From Saccharina japonica (Eukaryota; Sar; Phaeophyceae; Laminariales; Laminariaceae): a stretch of 64,000 nucleotides of DNA. The position numbers and the translations under genes were made by a program. The notes under the pieces were generated by a model. The model had not been told where the DNA came from. It ran no database searches and saw only the letters and a list, made by a program, of their open reading frames with translations. Where the stretch lies: NCBI GenBank assembly GCA_008828725.1, contig MEHQ01001628.1, positions 62,001 through 126,000 of the forward strand. The letters run 5' to 3'. Below are positions 22,147 to 34,082 of this stretch, piece by piece. The first letter of the stretch is position 1; each line of letters starts with the position of its first letter.

Positions 22147-22380
22147 TTAGATAACACCCAGAAAGGAACGATGAGAACAATGCGATCATTGCATACTGAG
22201 TCCAGTACCGAAAATTCGGAGGTAAAACTTGGATACTCAGAGTCTCATCCGGGTTCCTGACTTAAAACCGAAGATATAAGTCAGGTTTAGTGAGGGAGAA
22301 TGTGGTGGAAATCGAGTTTAAAAGGCGAAAACTCTTGTAGCGTTCGTTGATCGACATTTTTTGTCTACTTTCCCTACATA

Positions 22381-23040
22381 ATCGTGATGGGTTCCCACAC
22401 ATCGTTGGAGGCAACACGCGTTCAAATGCACCGCAAAAAACAGTTGAGTACAAGCCGCGTCTGTTGCCAAGCAAGCAACAACACAGGTGTACTGCTGCTG
22501 CTTGCTGTGCCACGCTCCCCACCCGCGCGTGCCTCAGACATGACCACAATTCGATGGGATCGGATTGTGATGGTGTCGGCCACGAGAGCCTTTCAACTGC
22601 CCTTGCAGCTGCGACTGCGGCATTCTCCAAGCACAAACACAACTTTTTTTCCCCCATGCACCACCACAACTTGTTGTCTCGTCGAGAGGGCAGTCGACCT
22701 CTGTGGGAGAGAGGTGTGTTTGTTGATAAACGAGGAACACAGACAAGGAGGAGGAAAACACTTTTTTTTTAACGACACCCCTCCGTCGTGTTTTCCGTTG
22801 TCCCGGCCACCGTCGGGTACAATGCTTTTGCGCTGCGTGCTCCGGTGCGATGAAGACCTCGACCACCCGTAGTCCAGGGCGGCAGCGATTTGTTTCGGAG
22901 GCGCTTTCGCTTACGAGTATATACGAGTACGAGTAGTATCATCCCGTCTTCTTCGTGCTGCTCTTGGTACACTTTTTGTCACAACCTGCTGCCCAGAAAT
23001 CATTCTCAATTATTGGGTCATGATGAGGTCAGTAATCCTG
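22381..23040. other. Intergenic stretch, nothing recognised
   Basis: Open frames on both strands have mixed low-complexity composition with no motif. One A/T-run and several CTG/CAG clusters are present. Confidence 0.4.
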
Positions 23041-23333
23041 ACAACGACTTAGGATAGATCTTCCAGCGGTGAATAATAATTTTCCAGGAATTTTTACCTC
23101 ACTGTTAGTATCGGGAGGAATTCCGTGGTCCGCAGTTCGGTATTATTAAAAAAATAAGCGAAAGCGGCGCAGCCGCGTTTTCGACCCGTTTCTGGCCCTA
23201 TTTGGGCCCGGATCGGCGTCAGGGTTGGGGTTAGGGTATGGGGTTGGGTTGGGTCTACGCCCGTACCTTGATTCCCAGCGCCAGAATAGTAATAAACAGC
23301 CCGATCCCTGAAAGATCTATCCTAAGTCGTTGT
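23041..23333. mobile_element. MITE-like element, 293 bp, 24-bp inverted ends, G-quadruplex-prone core
   Basis: It begins ACAACGACTTAGGATAGATC and ends with the reverse complement. The inner part holds GGGTTGGGGTTAGGGTATGG followed by GGTTGGGTTGGG (23222-23252), six closely spaced G tracts. No clear target duplication was found, so the superfamily is unassigned. Confidence 0.7.
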
Positions 23334-23429
23334 TAATAGGACTCGATAAGGTTGTGAACTGAAAAATTCTCGATTGGTTTTGACGCTCGAGAATTCCTCA
23401 ATTTTTCAGTTTTCATAAATCATCCGTAA

Positions 23430-24202
23430 GGGCCCGTCTTAACGAGCGAATATTATCTGAAAATATTGTCTGAAAATAAAAACAAAGATCAGAACTAAGA
23501 GCAATCGAGTCTCATTGGGCAAACAGCAAAAAATAGCAGTAGAGATCCCGAAAACTCAGTTTTGTTTTTCGTTTTGTTTTTTTATTTCCAGAGGGTTTAA
23601 TTTTATCTGAAATGAGTGCAATATTTTCTGATTATGGGATATCATCGCCAAGAGAACATGGGATGACCGGTTCGCAAGCGCACGGTGGGTGGAGTAGTGC
23701 GTGGGGCTGCTGCAAGGCTTGTGCGCCATCAAAGCCAGCATATATGGGTAGGGTATAACGAAGCTGTGCCTATGCAAGAAACCAGAGGGTCAGGAGGTGG
23801 CTGTGGCGATATATTTTGCGATGGGGGTGCCAAGAGAGCGGCCCAATGTCTGCCGACAAACGGCGATGACCCAAACACAACTTCCAGGGCCTTTCCGAGG
23901 GATCGGGTTGGACCACGAGCACCGCTTGCTCTCAGGGGTGCCTCACGCGTGCGAGTTGGGTTTGTCCAGCTGCGTCGTTGGGTGCATTCGCCGCGAGTCC
24001 ATATGCGGTGGCGGTTGAATTATTCCGTGATTCAAAAAAGAAGTTGCACCACGAGTTTTTGTGAGCATTTTTTTTTTTTTTTTTTCAGATAAAGTTGGCT
24101 GTCGTTTGGACTCAACTGCGTTTTATATCTGAAAACGAAAAGTTCGTTATTTTCAGATAATATTTTCAGATACTATTTTCTCGTTAAAACTAAGAGATGG
24201 CC
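23430..24202. mobile_element. TIR element, about 770 bp, superfamily unclear
   Basis: The left end GGGCCCGTCTTAACGAG...ATTATCTGAAAATATT pairs with the right end near 24140-24202, AATATTTTCAGATAC ... CTCGTT ... GATGGCC. Internal arms rich in TCTGAAAATA are repeated. A T run of about 20 lies at about 24068-24087. Its terminal GGGCCC and left-flank TAA resemble the Harbinger-like elements here, but the right flank does not repeat TAA. Confidence 0.5.
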
Positions 24203-25045
24203 TGGGGCCAGATCTTATGCAGTATTATTTTGGGTGCTTGTATTAATCTTTACGGAGGTTTCGGGGTATCTGGTCCCAAATCTTATCATAATTGATCAGA
24301 ATCATACAGCAGTAGTGGCGTGCATAGCCCCCGTGAATAACCGCTGCCATGGTCTTGGTCTATTGTTCGACGCCGGAGCTTTGTGCGGCCGCCGCGGAGC
24401 GGTTCCTGATAAACGGTCTGCAAGTAAGTATGAGGTACCTTCCACCACTACGTACTACGGCACCTGTCTGATTATGCTACTTGACAAAAGGTCCTTGGCA
24501 ATATTATGCCCAAGCCATAACAGCAGCAGTTGTTACTGATTGTGATTCCAGATACTCACTCGTGCCCTTCGTATAATCGTTGCAATCACAGCAGTTCACA
24601 ACTAAAAACCTTCCCTCACATTTATACTCGGACGTGCGCATCAGATACATAAGAACATACACCCAAATAAACACCCTACCCAAGTATGTACTAGGCCTAT
24701 ACCTGGTCCACAATTACAGTCATATCAGTACTCGGACCATAAAACTGTTGAAGAGGGGGCTGACGCTCGCCATTCGGGTGCAAAAACAACTACTTTGCGT
24801 TGCAAGGAACGGCAGGTTCGTGGGGTGCGTTTTAAACTTGATTGTAGTATGTACCTGTTTTTGGCCCCGAACGGAACAGGTATACCTGTTTTTGGCCGCT
24901 GCCCTAAATATTAACTACACTTATGTAATACGAGTAGTGGGTAATAGGGGGTTAATAGTGGTGTTTTCGTATTTTCGTATTTGAGAGTTGAAAAGCCCAC
25001 ACCACCGACGAGGTGGATTGCTACAGTAGCCTATATTCGATGATT
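24203..25045. other. Intergenic stretch, no gene recognised
   Basis: No domain or repeat boundary is seen. TA-bounded words (TACAGCAGTA near 24306, TACGAGTA near 24930) are present. Confidence 0.4.
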
Positions 25046-25900
25046 CCGGGTGGGGGGGGCGGCGAGCCACCATCTAGACGGGACGGCCATGGACGTTCTC
25101 ATAGAATACGTGGGATGGAGGTCCTCGGCCGTAGCTAGCAGGTACGTAGGAGTAACGGCATCCGCGTCGGCATCGAACGGAACGAAGCGTTCGCGCGACG
25201 CCGCATTCATGCAAGCGAACGCCTTACCACTGTCGGAGGGTTTAAAAAACTCGTACGCAGCATTCCCACGGAGAAACCCGCGGGAGCAGAACCCGATTGG
25301 GCTAGCTTAGAAGTTTGGGAATAATACTCGTAAGGAAGAAAAGGAGTCCGCGTAAAAGAGAAGATACCAACGAGCGACGACATTCAGATAAGAGAAGGGC
25401 CAACAAGTATGGGTGTAATCTCATGCCGCAGCAGAGAGGCCTCATTGATCCCAAACTATATACGAATTATCCTACGACGCGATGTTACAACAGTAATCTA
25501 GAATCCAGAAAAGTGAGGGAACACCAGCATGGTAAACCCCTGTTCGGGAAAGCCTCATTGTTGTGTTGAAAGAGAGTGGTTGAAGCCCACTCCGCGGGCG
25601 ACAGCGCACCTCGGCAACAGCACGACAAAGTAGGAAAGAGGTTTATGAAAAAAAACAGACCATCCTGCCCGCCTATCGTTGTAACGAAGGATCCCGTCGA
25701 CAACGACTTCGTTTTGTTTTGTTTTGTTTTTCAGTCTCTATTTTACCGTGGTACCTCCTTTCTGCGACGAGGTGCCGCGTTGATTGCCGGAGAATCAACG
25801 CGGGAGTAGTAACCCCGGGTGAGAGTCTCAGGCTGGTCGCAGCCGAGAGGCCTCATTGATTCCAAACTATATACGAATCAACCTTCGACGTGATGTTACA
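25046..25900 (+). mobile_element. 5'-truncated DIRS/PAT/Ngaro-like fragment
   Basis: It starts within the tyrosine recombinase region (GCGGCGAGCCACCAT; EYVGWRSSAVASRYVG) and continues through the right-end B1-A2-B2 repeats to CGATGTTACAACAGTA. It is closely similar to 9235-10072, with substitutions and short indels. It lacks everything upstream. Fossil. Confidence 0.85.
25327..25332. repeat. Micro-insertion CTCGTA (TA to TACTCGTA) in the DIRS-like fragment
   Basis: Copy at 9491-9520: AAGTTTGGGAATAATA-AGGAAG. This copy: the same with CTCGTA between. CTCG equals the terminal four bases of the local mariner-like elements. Confidence 0.8.
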
Positions 25901-26117
25901 ACAGTACGTAGCCTATATCCGATAACCACGTTAACCAAATTGATGCTCTAGCCGATCTCCGGGTCATCCGGCCTACGTCCACACGCCGTCTCTGTCGCCT
26001 GCCTCAATCAAGTTGTTCGGCTCTACTACCGCCGAATTATCTCTCGCGTTCAACATGAACATGCACATTCTCGCTTGGTGTCTGGTAAAAAATCCGGATG
26101 GATTGTTAGATACATGT

Positions 26118-26473
26118 CGGTCGCCCCGAGGGTCTTGTGGTACCCTCGAATACTTCTATGAGCTGGTTGCCGGGGTCCGAATCTCACGTGGGTCGGACTT
26201 TTTAGTTTATTTGCAAAAATAAATGAAAAACGGAATCAACTGCTGAGAGCGCCTAGCGCCTGCACAATTCGATCTGCACAATTCGATGCGACTCGACAAG
26301 GGAAGAAATGACTGAAGTCTTCTCGCGATAAAAATGCAAGGCACGAACGGTAGTGAGGGAGGAGGGAGAAGAACCTACTTTGTGACCCGGAATGTGAGGT
26401 ACGACTACAGTAGGAAGGAGAGATAAAGAAGGGCGAGAATAGTAAAAGGGATGAACAAAAAAAAGAGTAAAAG
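26118..26473 (+). repeat. tRNA-derived SINE S1, copy 1
   Basis: The tRNA-like head runs from TCGGTCGCCCCGAGGGTC to a B-box-like GGTCCGAATCTC and GGGTCGGACTTTT. A body of about 270 bp (GGAATCAACTGCTGAGAGCG, TCTTCTCGCGATAAAAATGC) follows, then an A-rich tail at 26456-26473. Copy 2 lies inverted at 56471-56826. Confidence 0.8.
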
Positions 26474-26586
26474 TTAAGGCCCGCTTTCGAGAAACGTCAG
26501 TTTGGCGTTGAGGCTCCATGCCTTATTTGTAGGCAAGTTCGAGCTATATTTCTGAATGAGACGTTCCCTATTTCGATGGCATTTTG

Positions 26587-26637
26587 TCATGGTATTCATG
26601 GTATCCCCGTTTCCCCTCTATTGTTGAGGTGGCGTGT
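26587..26637. repeat. 50-bp dispersed segment shared with 41519-41570
   Basis: Both read TGTCATGGTATTCATGGTAT followed by CGTTTCCCCTCTATTGTTG. They lie on either side of the gypsy element, but similarity stops after about 50 bp, so they are not accepted as long terminal repeats. Confidence 0.6.
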
Positions 26638-26700
26638 TTATGATGAAACACGCAGAGCAAACAATGCTTTTGCTCGCCCGCGTTCCAGAAATCTCTCTGA

Positions 26701-27461
26701 GGGCATGTCCAAACAGAAACGAAAACGAAAAACGAAATGAAAATAAACAGGGCGCTGATTGGTCCCTGGCACAAACGTGTTCCCCTTCGTTTTTTTTTGT
26801 TCTGAGAGAATCAACGATTTCCAACCTATTGCGAAAAACAAAAAGTTGACAGCTGAAAAACGAAAAGGAAAACGAAAGCACGAGCAGCAATAATTCAGCG
26901 TGTCCTACTGGTCAGCGCAGCCACGTCAAAATATCACATCAGGACTGCCGCACGCAGCACGCAACCCACAGCTAGCACGGCAACACAGCCGCACAGATCC
27001 CCCATAACATCCAGCAGGCCAACCACAACACCAGCCCCGACGCTCTAGAGCCTTTGTTCGCCGGCGTTCGAGCCAAAGCGAAGAGGATTTGAGTAGAGTT
27101 CAGCATCATGCCCTCGAGAATGAGGTTGGAAGTTCTTTCTCAGTATAATTTGAATTTTGATCCCGGGGCGCCAAAGTTGGACACGCGACCACCTCCATGC
27201 GAGGCCCAACGACCTCCCGGTATCGAATTATCGTCGCTTCTGCCTGCTCCTCTGGTGGGCCTGTGGTGCCGAGTGCCGAGCGCTAGATTGTCGGCATGTG
27301 TACATAGTTGTGAACAGCCCATGGCTTGTCCTCCCAGTTGTATTTCGCCTGGATCTTGCTGTTCCCAATTCGTTTCTGTTTGACACATCAGCTAAAATTA
27401 TATCGAAAACGAAATGATTTCGTTTTTCGTTTTTGATTTTCGTTTCTGTTTGGACATGCCC
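26701..27461. mobile_element. PIF/Harbinger-like non-autonomous element, TSD TGA
   Basis: The ends GGGCATGTCCAAACAGAAAC and its reverse complement form inverted repeats of about 38 bp rich in AAACGAAA. TGA flanks both sides (26698-26700, 27462-27464). It is 761 bp with no transposase. A three-base target duplication supports PIF/Harbinger. Confidence 0.8.
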
Positions 27462-27635
27462 TGACCAGGAACCAGCGGAAAAATGATGATACATCAAAAC
27501 ATCAATCCTGTGAGTTGGAGGCCTCTTGCCTCAACCTGCTCCGGTCGTAGGGCTAGCCCCATACAGCATAATTGTCCCAGGGTAACAGTACCCTAACACA
27601 TGGCATCGTCGTAGGCGCGTGAGTCTAGATCGCTC

Positions 27636-30600
27636 TTGGTTGTTTTCTCTGCGAGCCAGGACCTCGATAGGCTCGGCGCCGATAACAGCTTGTTTGTGTC
27701 TTCAATTGTTTTTTTCTCGTTTTTGGAACGTACGAGTAAATTGCTGATTTTTTTTTTCCATCTGATTTTTTCTATGGACCCCTCTGATGAGAAGATTTCT
27801 CCGTCGGACCTTCAAGCACCCGACGTACCCAACAAGCCTTGCGTGGACACGGTAGTGTTCGCAGCCCCAGTAGGCACTGGCTGCGACAGTAGCGATAATA
27901 GCCACGCCGCACCTGCAGCAGCATCCCTGCTGGCAGGCCCGAGCAAACCAGACTCGCTTCATCACTTGCTCGAAATTCGAGATATCTCTCGTAATTTTCA
28001 ACCACACCTGCCAGTTAGCTCCCAAAGCCTTTCACCCTCCGTGTCAGGCTCCCTTGAATTGAGCGTAACCCCTACCTCTATTAATAGCGAGTGCGCTGCT
28101 GCTGCCCCTCTGCTCGACTCCAGCCTGACCTTCCCCCCAGCTTTGTGTGCTGCCGTAGTGCCAGCCTCGTGCGCTCGCGTAGCGAACGACTCTCGTACTG
28201 CTGTCGATCCAACCCTCTGTACTGATGTAGCGTCGGACCTCGACCGTACTTTGTCCGAGCCACGTAGCCTCAATATCCAGCATGATGCCGATTTTTCCAC
28301 CTCGGACCCTCTTTCGCATTCGACTGCTGCATCTGTGCGCTCTCAAGTAATGCCGACCGCTTCCTCAAGTGAGCCCGCCACCGCTCACACGTCGGATGTC
28401 ATCCCGACGCCACGGCCAGATCTGCATGGCGTTGCGGCTCTGGTCGCGGAAGTCCCCACGACACCGATTACGCGGTTACGCGTGATCGATGTCGAAGCGA
28501 TGGATGGTGGAAAATCGCACGAAAACCGCGAAATTTCACCACATATCACAGCGCACTCACCTCCGGATCGAGTATCCGAAGGCGTGCGCACCCCGCTCTC
28601 TAGCCCTCAAGATAGCGTCTTGCTTGTGTCGGCCCCCGGGACAGCGACCCCTGACGCTATAGTTACGAGCCAGAGCAGCAGTAGCACCCCGCTCGCGTCG
28701 GTTCTCGAATCTGTGACCACGGATGCTGCTGCCACCACCGATCCAGCCCGAGCCGGACCGCTCTCGCCATTTCGTGAAAATCGTTCAGATTTTCTCGACT
28801 CAGGCGACCAGCTGCCCCCTCCCTGGACTTTGGCTGAGGCAGCTATGCACCCTCCACGAGATGTATCTCATGAGCGACTGCATACCCTGCCTACCCAGGT
28901 GGCCTGCCTACCAGGTGGCCTGCCTACCAGGCACGGCCGCCACAGCAACGCCTGCCTTACGAGCACCCTGGTGCACGCACCAGCGACGAATACGAGTACT
29001 CGTTCCGACGGGACAGCAGTACTTTCCGCGACTACGAGTACTCGCGACCACTCATGCAGGAGTGACGCCATCGAACGTCCTTCTCCGTCGCCAAACGGCT
29101 CTCCGACCTCTGAGATTAGTATCTCACGTCAAAGTACGTTTTCGCTTACCAACAATCAACCTTTGGTAGATGCCCCACCCTCACTCTCGCAGCGCGACTT
29201 GCGTTACATTCGGCGTGCTGCTGGTGCACGAGCTCGCCGCCTGCTGCCCACTTGTCGCAGTGAGGCGCCGCAAGAGCTTTCCCCACCACCCACTCTTCTT
29301 CCGAGAACAGAACACTCAAACGGTGCCTTTCAACTTGAAATTAGTGCGGCACAACCTGTCAGCTCCTCTTCACTCGCTATTAGTGTAGACCAACCACCCA
29401 GCGCCGTCTCACTTGATTATTGTGCCGATTCCGCCTCGCTTCCGATCACTGATTCCGCCCCTTCACGCCCATGCCTTCCCTCGGTTTCGTCTGCGCCTTC
29501 CCTTTCGCGCTCCTGCCTGTCGGATACTCCACCTTCTCTCCTCTTTTCCCAGATGGCTGCCTCCATCCCCAAGCCCAACTCGATGGACGGGCTCTTGGAC
29601 TTCGAGCCGTCTGACGAGAACGCCCAGGAGGAGCTGGTTGACCCTCCTCACGCCAGCAGCCAGGTCGCAGCCGCACCCGCGCAGCCAGCGAAGGAGACCG
29701 TTCCTGCGGTCTACTCCGCGGATATCACGCCGGTCCAATGGGCAGCACTCCCCCCCGACCTCAAGGCTGACATGATTATGAAAGCGCCCATGACTGTCAA
29801 GAAGATCCACACCATGGACGAGGAGGCCCTCGTCCTCCAGCACAGCCTCGAGGACGAGGCCAGCCGGGAAGCTATCCGCCTGGCCACCGTACGCCACACC
29901 AAGGGGGTCGGCCAGTTGGCCACACTCCGGGAGACGAGGGCGAGGCTGGGACAGCAGTTGGCGGCTGCCGAGAGGGAAGTGGTCATGGCCGTCGCCGCCA
30001 CGGAGACCAACGCCAAAGACGTGGAAGCCCCCGAGTCATCCGGCCGGGACCTGGAAGACCGGCGCCGACCGCGGCGGACCAAGCAAGCTTTACCATCGAG
30101 GACGTTCCCGAGCCGGGCAGCTCCTTCACCCCGGGATTACTGGAGCGCGATTATTCCCCCCCCAGAGTACGTCCCCCGGCCGGTGGACTCAATCTTCCTC
30201 GACACTGCCTTGGAGGACTTCGTCTCGCACAAACAGCCTTCCTTCGCGAAGGAGACGCGCGCAAACGAGCGTGTCGCCACCCAGCAGCTGCAGGGAACCT
30301 TCGAAAGCTACGCGGGCGCAACGCTACGCCAGGTGTTGCGACACGCAGTCGCTGCTCCGGACTCGGGGGAAGTCGCTTCGGCGGCCCACACCCTCGTGGA
30401 ACTGTTGCGAAGGGCCCACTTGAACGACAACCGCGGAGAGGCTGTGTGACCCGACCGCTCGGGACTGGCTGCTGGCGCCGCTGCCTCGCCTCGCCGGCAG
30501 GGTGGGCCCTCCCCCCGCCATGGTCGCCGCGACCACGGACAGGACGGCCGACAGGGTCGCGCTTCCGACGGGTCCAGCTCTTCACGCCAACATCGAGCGG

Positions 30601-31600
30601 GGCTGAAGAAGAACCGGCGCGAGGAGAACAGCAGCAGCCGCAGCACCCCATCTCGGAGAACGAAGACGGAGCTAGCCAACGATAATTAGGAGGACTCGGA
30701 AGACGTCACAGCTTTGAAGACGCCGAGGCGAGTAACACCTCCCCTGGTAGACGTATCATCGAACGATGCACTGCATCTGCTTTCTCGTAGCGTAGCCGCT
30801 ACCAACGCCGCCCTCCCCCTGTCCTCCGCGACAGCCCATGCTCGGCAGGTTCGAATAGACGAGGTAGCTGCTGCCGTCGATAACACTTCTATTAAGAGTG
30901 TTGAACGGCATTATGTCAACATCGATCTTCGTAAGATTGACCGTGTCACCCCTCTCCCTTTAAGCTTGGCAGCTACCCAAGCGGGTGGGACACAACAACT
31001 ATCACGGAGTATTAAGCGAGCTCTGGCGGACATTTTAGTTTTGAGCGATGAGCGATGTGTCGAAGGCCTTGAGGCTGAAGATTGGATCCGCGGTTGGGAA
31101 CGACCCCTCCAAATGGTTGTTATGAGAGCCATTGTCGCTGACCGCCCTTCTTCCGCTGACCTCACCGCCGTGTTCGACGATTTTTTTTCGCAGGTGAACC
31201 GGAGTTTGGATGCCCACGCTCGCGGGCCGGAGGCTTTTGCCGAACTCCTTCGCCTCATCCACAGCCACTTCGACCACGGAGAGAGAACTGCTGCGTTCCA
31301 GCGGCTGCGGACTTTTGGTGTAGCCAACGGTACCCCCTTTTCTTATTTTTTTCGGTCTTTCAGAGTGATCGTATCTAGCGTCACAGGCTCGGAGCATGTA
31401 CTTGCCCCCAGCGTGTCGACAGATTTGGAACTGGTTCGCAGTAGCGTTATGAACCAGTACCCCGGGCTCATGCCCACGCTTTTTCCGGGTGTTTTGGCCA
31501 CTGTGCCCACCCCTTTTGTCTCGATTGATGCCATGTGGTTGTCTTTTCAGACCATGGCGACGAATAGAACTCCTCCCGCTATACGAGCTGGGCCAGCCAA
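27636..31600 (+). mobile_element. Gag-like region of the gypsy element
   Basis: The first part is Ser/Thr/Pro-rich; a plausible start is MDPSDEKISPSDLQAPDVP at 27775. It includes a charged, helical stretch near 29860-30010 (REAIRLATVRHTKGVGQLAT ... RETRARLGQQLAAAEREV). The second part (30714 on) resembles the capsid region of gypsy gag, with FQRLRTFGVANGTPFSYFFR and a downstream NQYPGL. Fossil part. Confidence 0.65.
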
Positions 31601-32290
31601 AAAACGGACAAAGCTTCTTAAAGTCGTATCGCGTGAACCACTGAATGTTTGGACTTGAAAACTGGAAGCACTGACCCTGGCACCATAGCGGATAGGCAGG
31701 TTCAAAATTTTCTAGAATCCGACTCGATCTCGCCGAGATATCCAAGAAACCTCGAAAGTACCTTTTTTTGGCGACATTTTGACATATAATCCGCATGACG
31801 GCTCGAAAAAATCGTATTTCCCGATCAAGATAAAAATTGGTGTGGACAAGGCTGAATACCCAAGGAGACGATCGATGTCAGTTGCACTTGTCAATTCGGC
31901 ACCCATCAAGAGATATTGGCAAAAAAAAGTTTCCTATACAATAAACAAGTAGTGGCGAGAGCGAGTGGTTTTACTGCGATGCCCCGTTCATTTTTGTGAA
32001 GTTCGTTCTGAAATTTTAACGTCGTATTTGAATGGCATGTGCACTGAAACGGAAAGCCTGCCTTTTTTATTTTTTTTTGTTTCACGAAAGTTATGGCCAC
32101 GTTTGTATTTTTTCGACTATTTATATCGGTCATATCTCTCGAACGAAACATAAAGAATAAAAAGGCAGGCTTTCCGTTTGTTGGCTGATGCATGATCAAC
32201 ATCGTGTAAAAAAATCACGTCCAAATTCGTAGTATTGAGCGGGGCATAGCCAACCCACCGCACTGTCCGTTTTTAGGCTGGCCCAACTCG
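31584..32290. mobile_element. Mariner-like element, TA target site, copy B, inside the gypsy element
   Basis: The ends TA|CGAGCTGGGCCAGCC and GGCTGGCCCAACTCG|TA match copy A (16136-17624). The interior is homologous to copy A in inverted orientation. It contains its own foldback: GATGCCCCG / CGGGGCAT arms near 31979 and 32241, and an inner CGGAAAGCCTGCCTTTTT / AAAAAGGCAGGCTTTCCG pair. It is 707 bp with no transposase. Confidence 0.85.
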
Positions 32291-32599
32291 TAAGCGAAGA
32301 CAAATATGTTTCCCTGCCCCCTTTGGCGGGCCTTTCTTTGCAACCGCATGCAGGCAATCGCTCTCAGAGCAGATCTGCCGCCCCGTCATCCCGTTCGGGA
32401 CACGTGGGTTCCTCACACAACCCTGTTGTGATAAGCGTCGCTCATGCCGACTATTATGAGTCTGATCCTTTTTCTCACACATACAACCATTGGCCTGCTG
32501 ACTCTGCTGACTGGGACACTGTATTCCGAGTCTCCGAATCATTTAACAATAATGATCCCTCCCCGTGGACTACACTTACGTCTCCCGAGGCTCGCACGC

Positions 32600-32690
32600 G
32601 CGCTTTTCGTCACAACAAAGGGCTCTGTCTAAATTGCCACGGTACAGACCACTCTCTGAAATTCTGCTCGCTACCTTTTGCAAAACTGAA
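32600..32690 (+). mobile_element. CCHC zinc-knuckle region of the gypsy element
   Basis: GLCLNCHGTDHSLKFC fits Cys-X2-Cys-X4-His-X4-Cys, the nucleic-acid-binding knuckle of retroelement nucleocapsid. It sits between the capsid-like region and the protease, as expected. Confidence 0.75.
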
Positions 32691-32762
32691 CCAAGCTGGG
32701 GGTTAAGGCAGCCGCTACGGTTTGCAAAAGGTAAGCGGCTGCCTTAACCTCCAGCTTGGTTC
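32688..32762. repeat. 29-bp inverted repeat inside the gypsy element
   Basis: The arm 32688-32716 (GAACCAAGCTGG ... GCAGCCGCT) and the arm 32734-32762 are reverse complements with one mismatch. The 17-base spacer contains TTTGCAAAAGGT, itself the complement of the ACCTTTTGCAAA just before the left arm. This is the pattern of a template-switch inverted duplication. Confidence 0.85.
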
Positions 32763-34082
32763 ACTCGGAGACAATGGTGACGCCTACCGTCGTTGGCAGC
32801 AGCGCATGCACTCTCATCGTAGCCGTCCCCACTCCGTAGGCGGCGAAAACACACGCTCGTCGTCTACTTCTGATCGCCGTAGAAATCCCTCGCGAAACAA
32901 TTGACAACAACCGTTCTCGCATCAGTAAAAGAGGCAACACACACGCGCCTCCGCGAAATAATTGGCGCAACAACGGACAAGGTAACTACAACCAAAACTT
33001 GCCTACTGTAACTCCGGCAACAACGCGCCCCTAGAGCTCGGACAAGATGCCCGAAACACAGGACCCAAGCCTCAGTCTCTCACGGTGTACCAGCCAAACC
33101 AAGGAACTCCTCCGCCCCACGCCTCGGCCGCCAGAACTCCCGGTATTCGCTACGGTGCCTCGCACAATTCAGACAATAATAACCCGAACGCTTGCCAACC
33201 GGGAACGTTCCGTTCCGGCTGACTGCCCAATGACGGTGCCCCCCAACTCCCAGTTCCGCCTGTAGCACCCTTGGGAGTCAAAACACGAACAAGTTTGAAC
33301 GGCCGATTCCCCCCTTCATCTACTCGTGTTTTAAAGCAGGGTCAGGGCGCGTGTAATGCTGCCCCCCCTCGCGAAAACGATAAAAATCGTAACGCCTCAT
33401 TAACCCCCTTTATAGGGATTTCACCGCGCGGTCAGGGCGCGTATAACGCTGCCCCCCCTCGCAAAAACGACCACACTATTGCTCGTTCGCATGCGTCTCC
33501 TACTACTTCATCGCAAGCTTCTGCCGCAACCGGGTTTTGCTCCCCAGATGCGACGGTCGCCTTGAGGTGCGGGAACCGGAGTCCCCGACGTAAGAGTATA
33601 GCGGCGCTCCGCTCTACGTCTGCAAGCAAGACCGGTCGGAACCTACCGCTTTGCGCCATTAACGAAGAACGTCTCGATTTTGCTCATCCCGACGCCCTTT
33701 CCGAACAGAGTATACGGCCACGGATCCTTCCTCTGCCTCCGGTTTAACACCGGCGGCCCGAGAGCCGATAGGAAAAGTATCCCCCCCACAGAGTTCAAAC
33801 GCAGCTACACCCTCCGCGCATACCACTTTGTTCCGGCCGGGACGCGGCGAGGCGTTCTGAACGACCAGACCACACCCGTCCCCCCGACAGTGTTGACATC
33901 ACCTTTTTCTGTGGACCCACTTAAATTGTCCCCCACACAGGCGGAGGAAGACTCGCTGACCTTGTCAAGGAAGACCGGTCGGGAGCCCCCTGCCTCCTCC
34001 CATAATAATTTGGGACAGGCAGCAACGACCCAACTAAGCGAATGCGTCCCCACCTCGGTCCCCCCAGATTGGGACCTCTGAG

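Larger units (their letters stand above)
21123..22380 (+). repeat. SINE S2, copy 2, split by a Harbinger-like insertion
   Basis: The tRNA-like head is at 21202-21264 (ACGGCGTCGACGGTAGGAC, B box GGTTCGATCCT). The body is interrupted at 21330 and resumes at 22150, where ACGATGAGAACAATG corresponds to ACGGTGAGAGCAATG of copy 1. It ends GTCAGGTTTAGTGAGGGAGA. The segment GTGGAAATCGAGTTTAAAAG to CTTTCCCTACA is present both before the head and after the body, so units repeat in tandem. Confidence 0.65.

Noticed and set aside
30151-30679. Arg/Pro-rich minus-strand frames over the gypsy gag region
   Set aside because: GC-rich shadows of the + strand element; no domain.
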